Positions 8,886 through 16,623 of a stretch of 64,000 nucleotides of DNA are shown here, in pieces. A model generated the notes under the pieces. It searched no databases, was not told where the DNA came from, and saw only the letters and a program-made list of their open reading frames with translations. Where the stretch lies: the NCBI RefSeq assembly GCF_005280655.1, contig NZ_CP040058.1, positions 3,014,001 to 3,078,000 of the forward strand, read 5' to 3'. How positions within the stretch are numbered: the first letter of the stretch is position 1; every line of letters starts with the position of its first letter. A program made the translations under genes and the position numbers. This stretch comes from Anaerostipes rhamnosivorans (GTDB taxonomy: Bacteria > Bacillota > Clostridia > Lachnospirales > Lachnospiraceae).

Positions 8886-9725
8886 TTAATATGCCAGGAT
8901 TCCTGTGACACCGCCTACAACACCGATTACAACGATCAGACCGATGATCTTTAAAGAGGACCATCTCCTCTTATTCATCAGATAATAAACGAGCATAGTT
9001 ACTGCCAGCGGAAGGATACTTGGACAGATGGCGTCTAAAAAACTGGTCTGAATATCATATGTGGATGTGGAGCTTACCACCTTAAGCCCGCAGCTTGCTT
9101 TTACATAATTTACAACCAGTCCGCCCATTACCATGCAGCCCATGATGGACGCGCCTTTGATCAGCTTATTGAGTATTCCTTTTTCCAGGAAATCCATGAT
9201 TGCTTCACTTCCGGCTTTATAACCAAACATAAAGTTCCAGTAGCTTAAGCCATATGCTGCGGCAATGATGACAACCGCATAGATCACAGCTCCCCATATA
9301 TTTCCGCTTCCAGAGCGGGTTAAGTCAATACATACTGCCAAAAGGATCGGGATCACCACGCCCTGCCAGATGGTATCACCCATACCTGCCAGAGGCCCCA
9401 TCAGGGAGGTCTTTAAGTTTGTGATAAACTCATCGGGTATCTGTTCGCCCATAGCCTTTTGTTCTTCCAGGGCAACTGCCATACCAAGGATACATGCCCC
9501 GAATTCGATATGGACATTAAAAAATTCAATCTCCCGCTTCATGACTTCTTTTCGTTTGGAAGGGTTATCTTTATATAAGAAATTGATAATGGCTGAGAAC
9601 ATATGGGCAACAACCTGGCCCATCATTCTTTCATAGTTATAGCATGTCTGCGGGAATGTCTCCCAAATAAACCAGGCTTTGATCAAGGCGGCCTTTGGGA
9701 TCAAACTTTTCTTTTTATTTTCCAT
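8886..9725 (-). CDS. PTS system mannose/fructose/sorbose family, EIID component
   Basis: This membrane subunit forms the sugar channel with EIIC. The 279-residue product shows family motifs in order: FIWETFPQTCYNYERMMGQ, EIEFFNVHIEFGACILGMAVALEE in adjoining parts, LKTSLMGPLAGMGDTIWQGV and several C-terminal hydrophobic segments. The ATG at 9725 lies one base past the EIIC stop; its Shine-Dalgarno AGGAGG is encoded by the acidic tail codons of EIIC, which argues for tight coupling. An upstream ATG inside EIIC is therefore not used here. Confidence 0.95.
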   Translation of the reverse strand: MENKKKSLIPKAALIKAWFIWETFPQTCYNYERMMGQVVAHMFSAIINFLYKDNPSKRKEVMKREIEFFNVHIEFGACILGMAVALEEQKAMGEQIPDEFITNLKTSLMGPLAGMGDTIWQGVVIPILLAVCIDLTRSGSGNIWGAVIYAVVIIAAAYGLSYWNFMFGYKAGSEAIMDFLEKGILNKLIKGASIMGCMVMGGLVVNYVKASCGLKVVSSTSTYDIQTSFLDAICPSILPLAVTMLVYYLMNKRRWSSLKIIGLIVVIGVVGGVTGILAY

Positions 9726-9726
9726 C

Positions 9727-10521
9727 TTAGTCGTCCTCCTCATCGTCTTCATCATCTACTACTGCTGCTCTTGCCGGCTCCATTGCGGAGGTGACCTGAA
9801 CATAGACAACTGCTACAAGCAGCGCAATGATACCTAAGGTCAGCAGCGGAAGCTTGGAATATACAGCCAGCAAAAATCCTACAAATAAGAATACCTTGGA
9901 TTCCCCCTTGAAAATATACTGCAGGGTGATAGCGATTCCCAGTGCAGGCATCAGTCCGCCGATGATCTGGAAGACAGTCAACACTTTTCCGCTGAGCATG
10001 TTTAAAATACCCTGAATATAGTTAGATCCGAAATAAGCTGCCAGGGCACACGGGATTGCCGTCATTATAAAACACATGATCTGCGGAAACAGAACATTGG
10101 CCCGCCATATTTTGTTATACTGCTCTTTCTCGATGTATTTATCTGCGATATGTACAAAGAAGCAGTCAAAGGTCATACGCCCTGCCCAGACGATAGTTCC
10201 AAGAATACCGATAGGCACTGCCAGCGCCAGCGCCGTGTCCGTATCCAGTCCGCCCACGATGGCATAAGCTGTTCCCAATACTCCTGCCAGACCCATATCC
10301 GCCGGCATACTTCCTCCTGCAGACATAAAGCCCAGATACACCAAGTTGATGGTTGCCCCGATCACGGCACCCTGTACCGGATGTCCCAGGATCAAACCAG
10401 TGATCATACCGCATACCAGCGGTCTCTGTAAGGACCAAAGGCCTACAAACGGTAAGTTGCCGACTGCCAGCCAGTATACAACACCGCACAGAACTGCCTG
10501 TATAATGGTCATCTTTTCCAT
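9727..10521 (-). CDS. PTS system mannose/fructose/sorbose family, EIIC component
   Basis: Polytopic membrane protein of 264 residues. It has the family's glycine-rich repeats (GLWSLQRPLVCGMITGLILG, GAVIGATINLVYLG, SAGGSMPADMGLAGVLGTAY) and about seven hydrophobic segments. It works with EIID to move the substrate while EIIB phosphorylates it. The last 11 residues are almost all Asp or Glu (VVDDEDDEEDD), and the same bases carry the ribosome-binding site for EIID. It lies 15 bases downstream of EIIB. The family is certain, the substrate is not. Confidence 0.95.
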   Translation of the reverse strand: MEKMTIIQAVLCGVVYWLAVGNLPFVGLWSLQRPLVCGMITGLILGHPVQGAVIGATINLVYLGFMSAGGSMPADMGLAGVLGTAYAIVGGLDTDTALALAVPIGILGTIVWAGRMTFDCFFVHIADKYIEKEQYNKIWRANVLFPQIMCFIMTAIPCALAAYFGSNYIQGILNMLSGKVLTVFQIIGGLMPALGIAITLQYIFKGESKVFLFVGFLLAVYSKLPLLTLGIIALLVAVVYVQVTSAMEPARAAVVDDEDDEEDD

Positions 10522-10536
10522 ATATATTTCCTCCTT

Positions 10537-11022
10537 CTATTTATCCAAGTATCCTGTTACTTCAATCACCTGCTGTTCCGGGACCAGCTGATAGTAGACG
10601 TGGACATTTTTTGCCATAAGATTTTTGATGGAAATGATCTCATCAGGATCACAGGCCACATTTTTAATAAATGGCGTTCTCTCCCCGCGAAGGCCCATGC
10701 CTCCTAGGTTCACATCCTTAAGTTCCAATCCAAGATCTGTCATCCGGTCATATGTGATCGGCGTCTTGGTAAGAATCATGACTCTTTCTCCTGATTCCTT
10801 CGGATCTTTTTTCAGAACCTCCGCTCCTTTTTCTGTACCATATACATTTACCTTGACGCCGTTTGGAGCGAGTGCTTTGATGACCCGTTTGTTGAACTTA
10901 TCTGCGGCAACTTCATCGTCTACGACGATGATCCTGTTGACATTTAAGCTGGGTGTCCACACAGAGACAACTTCCCCGTGGATCAGCCGGTCATCCACTC
11001 TGGCTAATACGACATTTTTCAT
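10537..11022 (-). CDS. PTS system mannose/fructose/sorbose family, EIIB component
   Basis: The 161-residue cytoplasmic protein begins MKNVVLARVDDRLIHGEV; the histidine in DDRLIHGEV (His15) is the phosphorylated residue of EIIB-Man/Sor proteins. It takes phosphate from EIIA and transfers it to the incoming sugar. Length and motif match the free-standing EIIB form. It overlaps the EIIA gene by four bases (ATGA), typical translational coupling. Confidence 0.95.
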   Translation of the reverse strand: MKNVVLARVDDRLIHGEVVSVWTPSLNVNRIIVVDDEVAADKFNKRVIKALAPNGVKVNVYGTEKGAEVLKKDPKESGERVMILTKTPITYDRMTDLGLELKDVNLGGMGLRGERTPFIKNVACDPDEIISIKNLMAKNVHVYYQLVPEQQVIEVTGYLDK

Positions 11023-11429
11023 TCTTCCTCTACCTCCTCAAATAATTTCCTAACATCTTTAACTGTCCCTGGTGCCGCTTCAATAAGCCCAGCACAGATC
11101 TCCTCTGCATTTTTTCCTGCATACCGCCCCATCATCACTTCTACCATTAAAGGCAGGTTAATCCCTGTCACGTGATACACATCATGATGTTCCATTAAAG
11201 AAACAATTGCATTAAACGGGCTTCCGTGGAACAGATCAGAAACAAAAAGGATCTCTTCCCCCTCTTCCGTCTTTTCGATCTCTGCCTCCAGTTTTTCCGT
11301 TAAGGTGGCTACCGTCTGCTCCGGAAACAATCCATAAGCTACCAGGTTTTCTTGTTCACCGACAAGCATCTGGGTACTTTCCACGAGCCCTTTTGAGTAG
11401 CTTCCGTGGGATACTGCAATGACCTTCAT
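11019..11429 (-). CDS. PTS system mannose family, EIIA component
   Basis: First gene of the operon, 136 residues. The active-site histidine is His8 in AVSHGSYSKGL, followed by the family motifs FVSDLFHGSPFNA and TGINLPLMVEVM. It accepts phosphate from HPr, perhaps from the Asn46 HPr made at the end of the same operon. The start has AAAAGGAGGTAAGAAG upstream. Confidence 0.95.
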   Translation of the reverse strand: MKVIAVSHGSYSKGLVESTQMLVGEQENLVAYGLFPEQTVATLTEKLEAEIEKTEEGEEILFVSDLFHGSPFNAIVSLMEHHDVYHVTGINLPLMVEVMMGRYAGKNAEEICAGLIEAAPGTVKDVRKLFEEVEEE

Positions 11430-11743
11430 CTTCTTACCTCCTTTTCATCTGGCCTTTGATGTAATTGAAGTATACCACGGTATATCCTGTGATTTTCACA
11501 GACATTTGCATGAACATTACCGCAGGATCTGCCAACATTTTGCATGATTGATTGCGCAATTTATTACGCAGTTTTCACTTTATTTTTGCACTGGCTTTGC
11601 GGGATGGTTTGTGCAATAAACAAAATCATTCTGGGCTTTTTCATTGTTATAATCAAATCAAGCTTAGTACGTACAGGTGAACGGTAAAAACGACGAATTC
11701 CAGATTAGATAGGAGGAAGCGGCCTTTTTATCACCGCCGCTAT
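11430..11743. promoter_or_regulatory. Divergent control region between mannose-PTS operon and aldolase
   Basis: This 314-bp gap drives two operons. For the PTS side, a TATACT box lies within the inverted repeat GTATACC-AC-GGTATAT (about 11475-11490), a candidate operator, and TGTGA-AAA-TCACA sits next to it. For the aldolase side, an extended -10 TGTTATAAT lies near 11645-11655 with no good -35 box, which suggests activator dependence. A search for a sigma-54 -24/-12 element with correct spacing was negative. No small gene was seen. Confidence 0.5.
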
Positions 11744-11746
11744 ATG
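11711..11746 (+). promoter_or_regulatory. Ribosome-binding site separated from the start by a hairpin
   Basis: AGGAGG at 11711-11716 lies 27-33 bases before the two possible ATGs (11744 and 11750), too far for normal use. In between, AGCGGC (11718-11723) and GCCGCT (11736-11741) form a stem with a 12-base loop. If it folds, the effective spacing to the ATG at 11750 becomes nine bases. Confidence 0.5.
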
Positions 11747-12583
11747 AAAATGAAAATTGTAAATGGATTTGACCTGATGAATTTTGCACAAGATAACCAC
11801 TATATTCTGCCTGCATTCAACACGACCAACCTGGAGATGACTTATGCCATTGCCAAAGGATTAAATCAGGCAGGACTTCCTGGATATATTCAGATTTCTT
11901 CCAATAACCTGAGGCTGTCAAGCCCCGATACCATCACTTATCTGACGAGTGATGCACTGAAAGACAGCGATGTGCCCATCGGTCTGCATTTAGACCACGG
12001 CAAGTCTTATGAACATGTAAAGGCATGTGTGGATGCAGGTTTTACATCTATTATGATCGATGCTTCTCATCTGCCTTTCGAGGAAAATATCAAGGAGGTA
12101 AAACGTGCCGTGCAGTACTGTCATTTCTATGGTGTTCCTGTAGAGGCAGAGCTTGGCGCGCTGAAAGGAAAGGAAGAGGATATCGTAAATGAAGCGGACT
12201 GCAAAACCGATCCTGGAATGGTAGCAGACTTTGTGGAAAGAACCGGATGTGACCTGTTGGCAGTTTCCGTTGGAAATGTACATGGACTGGATCTAACTCC
12301 AAAAGTAGATCTTCCACTGTTAGATGAAATCTCAAAGGTTTCCCCTGTGCCCCTTGTCATGCACGGAGGTTCCGGAATCCCATTTGAGACTATCCAGAAA
12401 GCGAGAGAGTTTCATCTGTTAAAAGTAAATTATGGATCAGATCTGAGAAAGGCTTTTATTTCTACCTTTGGTGAGGCTTATGAACAGAACCATAATGAGG
12501 TGAATGTAATCGGGCTGAGTCTTGAGTCCATAGAAAAAGTGAGCAAAAAGGCAGCGGAGCTGGTATCCATTATTAATGCATGA
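11744..12583 (+). CDS. Class II ketose-bisphosphate aldolase (first of three)
   Basis: A 279-residue class II aldolase of the FbaA/GatY/KbaY group, which cleaves a ketose-1,6-bisphosphate into dihydroxyacetone phosphate and an aldehyde. Zinc-site and catalytic motifs are LHLDHGKSYE, EAELG, SVGNVHG and MHGGSG, with VNYGSDLR binding phosphate. The annotated ATG at 11744 could be replaced by the ATG at 11750 because of the unusual ribosome-binding site. It is transcribed away from the mannose-PTS operon and probably degrades the product of the dehydrogenase and kinase encoded there. Fructose, tagatose or another ketose bisphosphate cannot be told apart by sequence reading. Confidence 0.92.
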   Translation: MKMKIVNGFDLMNFAQDNHYILPAFNTTNLEMTYAIAKGLNQAGLPGYIQISSNNLRLSSPDTITYLTSDALKDSDVPIGLHLDHGKSYEHVKACVDAGFTSIMIDASHLPFEENIKEVKRAVQYCHFYGVPVEAELGALKGKEEDIVNEADCKTDPGMVADFVERTGCDLLAVSVGNVHGLDLTPKVDLPLLDEISKVSPVPLVMHGGSGIPFETIQKAREFHLLKVNYGSDLRKAFISTFGEAYEQNHNEVNVIGLSLESIEKVSKKAAELVSIINA

Positions 12584-12586
12584 CAT

Positions 12587-12672
12587 AAGTTTTTCTGCAT
12601 TGTCTCCAGTCGACTCTGGAAAGGCCTCCTTCCGACAATGCAGAAAAACTATCGTAGGCGGTACCTTTTGTC
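12587..12672 (+). repeat. Hairpin repeat B1
   Basis: A perfect 17-bp inverted repeat (AGTTTTTCTGCATTGTC and its complement) encloses a 29-base loop that contains TCCAG...CTGGA and AGGCCTCCTTCC. The loop recurs, inverted and with one change, at 25118-25146 while the stem differs. The right flank ATCGTAGGCGGTACCTTTT resembles the flank of repeat B3. A further hairpin (ACCAGTTC...GAACTGGT) follows at about 12695-12768. Confidence 0.75.
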
Positions 12673-12799
12673 TTGCATCAAGATTCTCCAGCAGACATTA
12701 CGTCTATTTTTACCAGTTCGGAGGCTTTGCACTCCTAAGACAGCACGCTGTAGAACTGGTGAAAATTTCACTCTGTTGTCAGTTATTTGTGTTCATATC

Positions 12800-12839
12800 A
12801 AGAAAAAACATCTATTCGGCTGAATAGATGTTTTTTCTT
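12800..12839. terminator. Bidirectional intrinsic terminator
   Basis: A perfect 18-bp stem (AAGAAAAAACATCTATTC, loop GGCT) with A and T runs at its ends serves the aldolase on the plus strand and the small-protein gene on the minus strand. Confidence 0.9.
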
Positions 12840-12849
12840 GCCACTATAG

Positions 12850-13002
12850 TTACATTGGGTTTGCTTTTTTGTTTCCTGTCTTTGCCTTGCCCTGAATCTC
12901 TGGTACAGGAGGTACGTCATTTTTAGGAATGTGTGTCTTATGATTGCTCTGTGTACCATGTGGTTCTTTGGGATCTGGCCGTCTCATTCCAGCCTTTGCC
13001 AT
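12850..13002 (-). CDS. Small conserved-looking basic/proline-rich protein, 50 residues
   Basis: A complete short reading frame on the minus strand from the ATG at 13000-13002 to TAA at 12850-12852. It starts MAKAGMRRPDPKEPHGTQSN and ends KTGNKKANPM, with HIPKNDVPPVPEIQGKA in the middle. It is basic, rich in proline, lysine and histidine, and has no membrane segment. GGAGG lies 11 bases upstream of the start, and a strong terminator follows 11 bases after the stop, so it looks like a real transcription unit. I recall similar short proteins in other clostridia, but the function is unknown. Confidence 0.75.
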   Translation of the reverse strand: MAKAGMRRPDPKEPHGTQSNHKTHIPKNDVPPVPEIQGKAKTGNKKANPM

Positions 13003-13088
13003 TGGATTGGTTACCTCCAGTTCTTTTGCTTTTAAAAAGATCTTATTACAAAATCAGTATTTCTCTTTGAAGGTTTTTTATCCATCAT

Positions 13089-13583
13089 TTATATTGATTC
13101 ACCTATCCTTAGATAAAAAAAATCACTTTCTGTGTATGGATGATCAAAGGTCACCGGCAGCTCCTGTTCTTCCATTAAGCGGAACCCAGCTGCCTCATAA
13201 AACTTGTGTGCTCTGTGGGTATTTTTTGGTGTATCCAGCAGCAGCATTTTTATGTGATGTTCTCTGGCGAAATCAAGAAGTCTGCTGTATAGTCTCCGTC
13301 CAAGATGATGAGGGGCGCTTCTGTATGCTTCATCGGTAAAAAACTTTTTCATAACAGCGATCCCATTGCCGCAGTTCATTAGTCCAATACAACCCACGAC
13401 CCGGCTGTTTTCTTTTGCCACCCAGAAGTTCCCTACGGTATTGATATACTTGTCTTTAATATGAAGTAATTCCGGCTGGTCCTCAACCGATACAAATGGC
13501 CGGGTTCCGTCATTTTGGCAGCTCAGCACCAGATCGATCACTTCTTCCCTGTCTTCTTCGGTATATATCTTAATTTCTATCAC
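13089..13583 (-). CDS. GNAT-family N-acetyltransferase
   Basis: The 164-residue protein follows the GNAT fold: EEDREEVIDLVLSC at the start, NFWVAKENSRVVGCIGLMNC as the central strands, KKFFTDEAYRSAPHHLGRRLYSRLL as motif A region binding acetyl-CoA (an imperfect R/Q-x-x-G-x-G/A, here RSAPHHLGRR), and NTHRAHKFYEAAGFRLMEE as motif B. The start is GTG at 13583 with AAGGAGGAGAG upstream. It is divergent from a LysR gene, with which it may be co-regulated. Substrate unknown. Confidence 0.85.
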   Translation of the reverse strand: MIEIKIYTEEDREEVIDLVLSCQNDGTRPFVSVEDQPELLHIKDKYINTVGNFWVAKENSRVVGCIGLMNCGNGIAVMKKFFTDEAYRSAPHHLGRRLYSRLLDFAREHHIKMLLLDTPKNTHRAHKFYEAAGFRLMEEQELPVTFDHPYTESDFFYLRIGESI

Positions 13584-13726
13584 AGGCTCTCCTCCTTTTC
13601 CTATCCTTGACAGCTTCTTTGTATATCTATATAATAACCGAAAAGATAAATTCAGTATAATTGAACTTCCTGAATTATAAGTTCATTTATTTTAAACTAT
13701 ATCTGCGGACAAAGGGAGGATACAAG

Positions 13727-14614
13727 ATGGATATAAAATATATGAAAACCTTTAAGACGATCCTGGAAACGGGCAGCTTTCAAAAAGCAGCAGAACGTCT
13801 GAATTACGCTCAATCCACAGTTACTCTGCAGATTCAGTCATTAGAGCAGGAATTATCCGTAAAGCTGTTTGATAAGATCGGGCGTAAAATGCAGCTGACA
13901 CAGGCAGGCCAGGATCTGGTCCCATACATTGATGCTGTACTGGATGCGGCCCAGGAGTTAGATAATTACGGAAAAAGCAAAGACCAGCTATCCGGAACGC
14001 TCCGTGTCGCCGTGCCTGAAACGCTGCTGACATATAAGCTTCAGCCAGTCTTAAGAGAATTCAGGGAACAGGCTCCGGATGTCAGGCTTTCCCTTGATAT
14101 CCCGAATTGTTATGTGATTCAGGAACAGGTTAAGAATGGAAGTGTTGATCTGGGCATCCATTATGACATCGGAGGATACGGTGCCCAGACAGCTGTGAAA
14201 CCCTTGGCCGCCTACCCCCTGGCTCTGATCGCCAGCCCGGATTTAAGAAAAGAAGATCTGGATTTTATCCAGCAGGGACAGAGAAAGGATATCTGTCTGC
14301 TGACCGTGGACAAACAAAGCGTTTATCATAAAATCTTTCATGATTATCTGAACGAATCTGATATCGTCTTGAATGGAGAGATGGAGATCGGCAGTGTGGA
14401 GGCTGTGAAACGGAGTGCCGCCAGCAATCTGGGCGTGACATATCTGCCCAGATATGCCGCAGAAGATGAACTTCAACAGGGGATCTTAAAAGAACTTCCT
14501 ACCAGACTTACAAATCCAACCATCACCGCAGTCTGTGTGTATCACAAAAAGAAATGGGTCACTCCGACAATGGAGTTGTTTCTTCAGCTGTTAAGGGAAT
14601 ATCTATTACCTTAA
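13727..14614 (+). CDS. LysR-family transcriptional regulator
   Basis: A 295-residue LysR regulator. The winged helix-turn-helix covers residues 1-60 (MDIKYMKTFKTILETGSFQKAAERLNYAQSTVTLQIQ in pieces), and the periplasmic-binding-like effector domain follows from about residue 90 (GTLRVAVPETL). The ATG at 13727 has GGGAGGATACAAG upstream; earlier in-frame ATGs have no ribosome-binding site. It is divergent from the GNAT gene, whose promoter region (13584-13726) is the expected operator site. The inducer is unknown. Confidence 0.93.
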   Translation: MDIKYMKTFKTILETGSFQKAAERLNYAQSTVTLQIQSLEQELSVKLFDKIGRKMQLTQAGQDLVPYIDAVLDAAQELDNYGKSKDQLSGTLRVAVPETLLTYKLQPVLREFREQAPDVRLSLDIPNCYVIQEQVKNGSVDLGIHYDIGGYGAQTAVKPLAAYPLALIASPDLRKEDLDFIQQGQRKDICLLTVDKQSVYHKIFHDYLNESDIVLNGEMEIGSVEAVKRSAASNLGVTYLPRYAAEDELQQGILKELPTRLTNPTITAVCVYHKKKWVTPTMELFLQLLREYLLP

Positions 14615-14682
14615 AACCGTATTTTCCGAAAAATACAACAAAGTAAAAAACTATAATATACATTACTAATAACAAGCATATT

Positions 14683-14720
14683 AAATCCACCGAATTAAAA
14701 CATTTATCCGGTGGATTTTT
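14683..14720 (+). terminator. Terminator of the LysR gene
   Basis: AAATCCACCG (14683-14692) pairs with CGGTGGATTT (14709-14718), and the T run continues to 14720. It lies about 70 bases after the stop codon. Confidence 0.85.
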
Positions 14721-14939
14721 CAGGTTTCTAAATATTTCTTTTCTTACAAAACTAAGTCTTTTATCTGCTGACAATCTTATCCGTTGGAACATTATGTCCA
14801 CCAGACAATACTCTTGATGCAACACGCTCAACATTAATACTAGAATCACTCGTTAGTACATATATACATTTAATATAAATACCCTGTCGGAAGGAGTCCG
14901 TCTCATCCCCTTTGGGTAGGCGCGCTTTGCGCGATAAAG

Positions 14940-15138
14940 TATGACATTTTCTACATGATTTCCGTTCGGCTCTTAGAATGCCTCACTCCAATCATGTAGA
15001 AAATGGACGTAATGTCTGCTGGAGAAGGGCTTCTGTCAAAAAGGAGCCACTTTTCGAAAGTTATTCACCACTATTGGAGGAGCGCATTTCAAAAGCGTGA
15101 CGGAAATAGTGGTGAAAAACTATCGTAGGATGGCACCT
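14940..15138 (+). repeat. Hairpin repeats B2 and B3
   Basis: B2 is ATTTTCTACATGAT...ATCATGTAGAAAAT (about 14944-15002). B3 (15037-15138) is a long imperfect inverted repeat: flanks AAAAGGAGCCACTTTTCGAA and the complement-like TCGTAGGATGGCACCTTTT enclose a stem TTATTCACCACTATT and a 28-base loop beginning GGAGGAGCGC and ending GCGTGACGG. A 21-base piece starting GACGTAATGTCTGC is shared, inverted, with about 12692-12712. They belong to the 768-bp gene-free stretch 14615-15382. Confidence 0.75.
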
Positions 15139-15326
15139 TTTGTTTTTATAAATTTCATCTATTCTCTAACGAACTGTCAGTAAGCCTGAACGAATATGTA
15201 ACGTTTAAAGAAAACACACAAAACGTAAAATGATAGGAGTAAAAGGAGCCACTTTACGAAAGTTATTTACCACTATTGGAGGAGCGCATTTCAAAAGCGT
15301 GACGGAAATAGTGGTAAATAACTCAT
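15115..15326 (+). repeat. Left arm of a 212-bp inverted repeat flanking the galactitol-PTS cassette (includes hairpin B4)
   Basis: This segment is nearly identical, in reverse complement, to 24890-25101: I count about nine differences in 212 bases with no gap. The arms enclose exactly the genes from 15383 to 24710. The inner part holds hairpin B4 with stem TTATTTACCACTATT and the same loop as B3. Confidence 0.88.
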
Positions 15327-15332
15327 GTTAAA

Positions 15333-15372
15333 AGAACTGCCATACAGAATTTATATGGCAGTTCTATACACT
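15333..15372 (-). terminator. Terminator after the triose-phosphate isomerase gene
   Basis: A perfect 12-bp stem AGAACTGCCATA / TATGGCAGTTCT (15333-15344 and 15354-15365) lies just beyond the stop codon on the minus strand and is followed by TTTT. Confidence 0.8.
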
Positions 15373-15382
15373 TATTTTAAAT

Positions 15383-16072
15383 TTAGCTTATATCCTCTTT
15401 TGCTCTCACAATCGCCTCTGCCATCTCTCTGATGCGTTCAGCCGGAGAAGGTGCATTCAGAATTCCTGATGTTCCCCCTGTGCCGTCCGCGCCTAACCTG
15501 ATCACATTGTAGCAGTCGTCTGCTGTGCTGACGCCGGATGCAACCATGATCTGAACATCTGGGTTTACTTTGCGTACCTCCTGGATGGTCTCGATCGTAT
15601 AAGAATCATCGGCTACATGCCCAGTTCCGATCAGGTCCGTGGGCTCTGCCAGTACGATATCCGGATTCATGCATGCCACAGCTCTAGCTTCCGTGATAGA
15701 ATCTGCACAAACAATCGAGGTCATATTAAGCTCGGCAGCCCGCAGGATACATTTGTATAAATCACTTAAGGTCTTGGGATTTTCCGCATGGTTTAAAAAT
15801 ACTGCGTCTGCCCCTGCCTCTTTTAAAGATTCCGGCAGCACATGCCCCATTCCCCGTCCCGGTGTCAGCGGGTCCATAGACTGTACACAGACAATAATAT
15901 TTTCGGTATTTTCGCGAATCAGACGGACATCTGCATACGGGCAGGTAAAAATAATCGGAAGTCCGGTATCTTTTGCCACCTGATCTGCCTCCTTAGCTAA
16001 GGAAAGACTTTCTTTTCCGTATAAATATGATTTTGGATTGACAACCAAAAACGGTGATTTTGTTTTACTCAT
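15383..16072 (-). CDS. Triose-phosphate isomerase family protein, archaeal-like short form
   Basis: A 229-residue TIM barrel. Active-site motifs are VNPKSY near the N terminus (Asn and Lys), FLNHAE (catalytic His) and LAEPTDLIGTG (catalytic Glu), with the phosphate-binding region ASGVSTADD and GADGTGGTSG. Length and LIGTG context resemble the archaeal-type enzyme and the EryH-like isomerases of tetrulose phosphates more than the 250-residue bacterial TpiA. It is the last gene of the galactitol-PTS cassette, where it would interconvert the trioses (or related ketose phosphates) released by the aldolase. A housekeeping TpiA is expected elsewhere. Confidence 0.85.
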   Translation of the reverse strand: MSKTKSPFLVVNPKSYLYGKESLSLAKEADQVAKDTGLPIIFTCPYADVRLIRENTENIIVCVQSMDPLTPGRGMGHVLPESLKEAGADAVFLNHAENPKTLSDLYKCILRAAELNMTSIVCADSITEARAVACMNPDIVLAEPTDLIGTGHVADDSYTIETIQEVRKVNPDVQIMVASGVSTADDCYNVIRLGADGTGGTSGILNAPSPAERIREMAEAIVRAKEDIS

Positions 16073-16083
16073 GTTGTTCCTCC

Positions 16084-16605
16084 TTACTCACCGATTACCA
16101 CGACTTTACATTTTCTTTCCCGCGGACGTGTGCGGTCAAAATCTACAAAATAAATATATCCCGTAACTCCTACTCCCAGCTTTCCTTCGTCCACTTCAAA
16201 GGTCTCGCTGGAACCAAGGATTGTTGAGCGCAGATGTGCGTCCCCGTTAAACAGCGCTGTCCTGTCCCCTCCCGGAAGCCAGAAGTCCACATCCGGCCAA
16301 GTCTCCACTTCCTCGTAGTGCTTTTCGCCAGGATAGTTGTACTGGTCCGCGCTGACATGGTCAGGAATGATCGCTGAAAGAGCATTGTTCAGATCCTCCT
16401 GTAGGAACTCGTCACCGTTTTCATTATAATCATGGACAAATTCCTCAAAAAATACGGAACAGGTCGTGTGTGGTGAGATCACTGCGCAGAGTCCATTTTG
16501 AATTCCGCTCTCTTCAATGATCCTTCTCACATCCTCAGTCACATTGATATATGTAGGGGTCTTCCCATGAGATTGTACATTGATCGTTTCTTTATATACT
16601 GCCAT
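16084..16605 (-). CDS. YjbQ family protein (UPF0047)
   Basis: A 173-residue member of the YjbQ family. Motifs seen are VISPHTTCSVFFEE, HDYNENGDEFLQEDL, HLRSTILGSS and a C-terminal FDRTRPRERK. Family members bind a metal through conserved histidines, and E. coli YjbQ has weak thiamine-phosphate synthase activity, but the natural role is unclear. Here it is held between a class II aldolase and a TIM-like isomerase in one operon, with short gaps on both sides, which suggests a sugar-phosphate-related function. The usual family length is about 130-140 residues, so this form has an insertion around the HVSADQYNYPGEKHYEEVE region. Confidence 0.88.
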   Translation of the reverse strand: MAVYKETINVQSHGKTPTYINVTEDVRRIIEESGIQNGLCAVISPHTTCSVFFEEFVHDYNENGDEFLQEDLNNALSAIIPDHVSADQYNYPGEKHYEEVETWPDVDFWLPGGDRTALFNGDAHLRSTILGSSETFEVDEGKLGVGVTGYIYFVDFDRTRPRERKCKVVVIGE

Positions 16606-16623
16606 TTCTGATTTCCCTCCATA

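Noticed and set aside
11430..11743. Sigma-54 promoter for the mannose-PTS operon
   Set aside because: The best match TTGGCAGATCCTGC has eight instead of ten bases between GG and GC, and the regulators seen are of PRD type without a sigma-54 interaction domain.
14559..14849. 96-codon frame on the minus strand after the LysR gene
   Set aside because: It runs through the LysR terminator and the antisense of the gene's end, with no ribosome-binding site.
14940..15326. Integron attC sites as an explanation for the conserved-loop, variable-stem hairpins
   Set aside because: The GTT and AAC ends are in the opposite order to attC core sites, there is no gene-cassette pattern and no integrase in the window.
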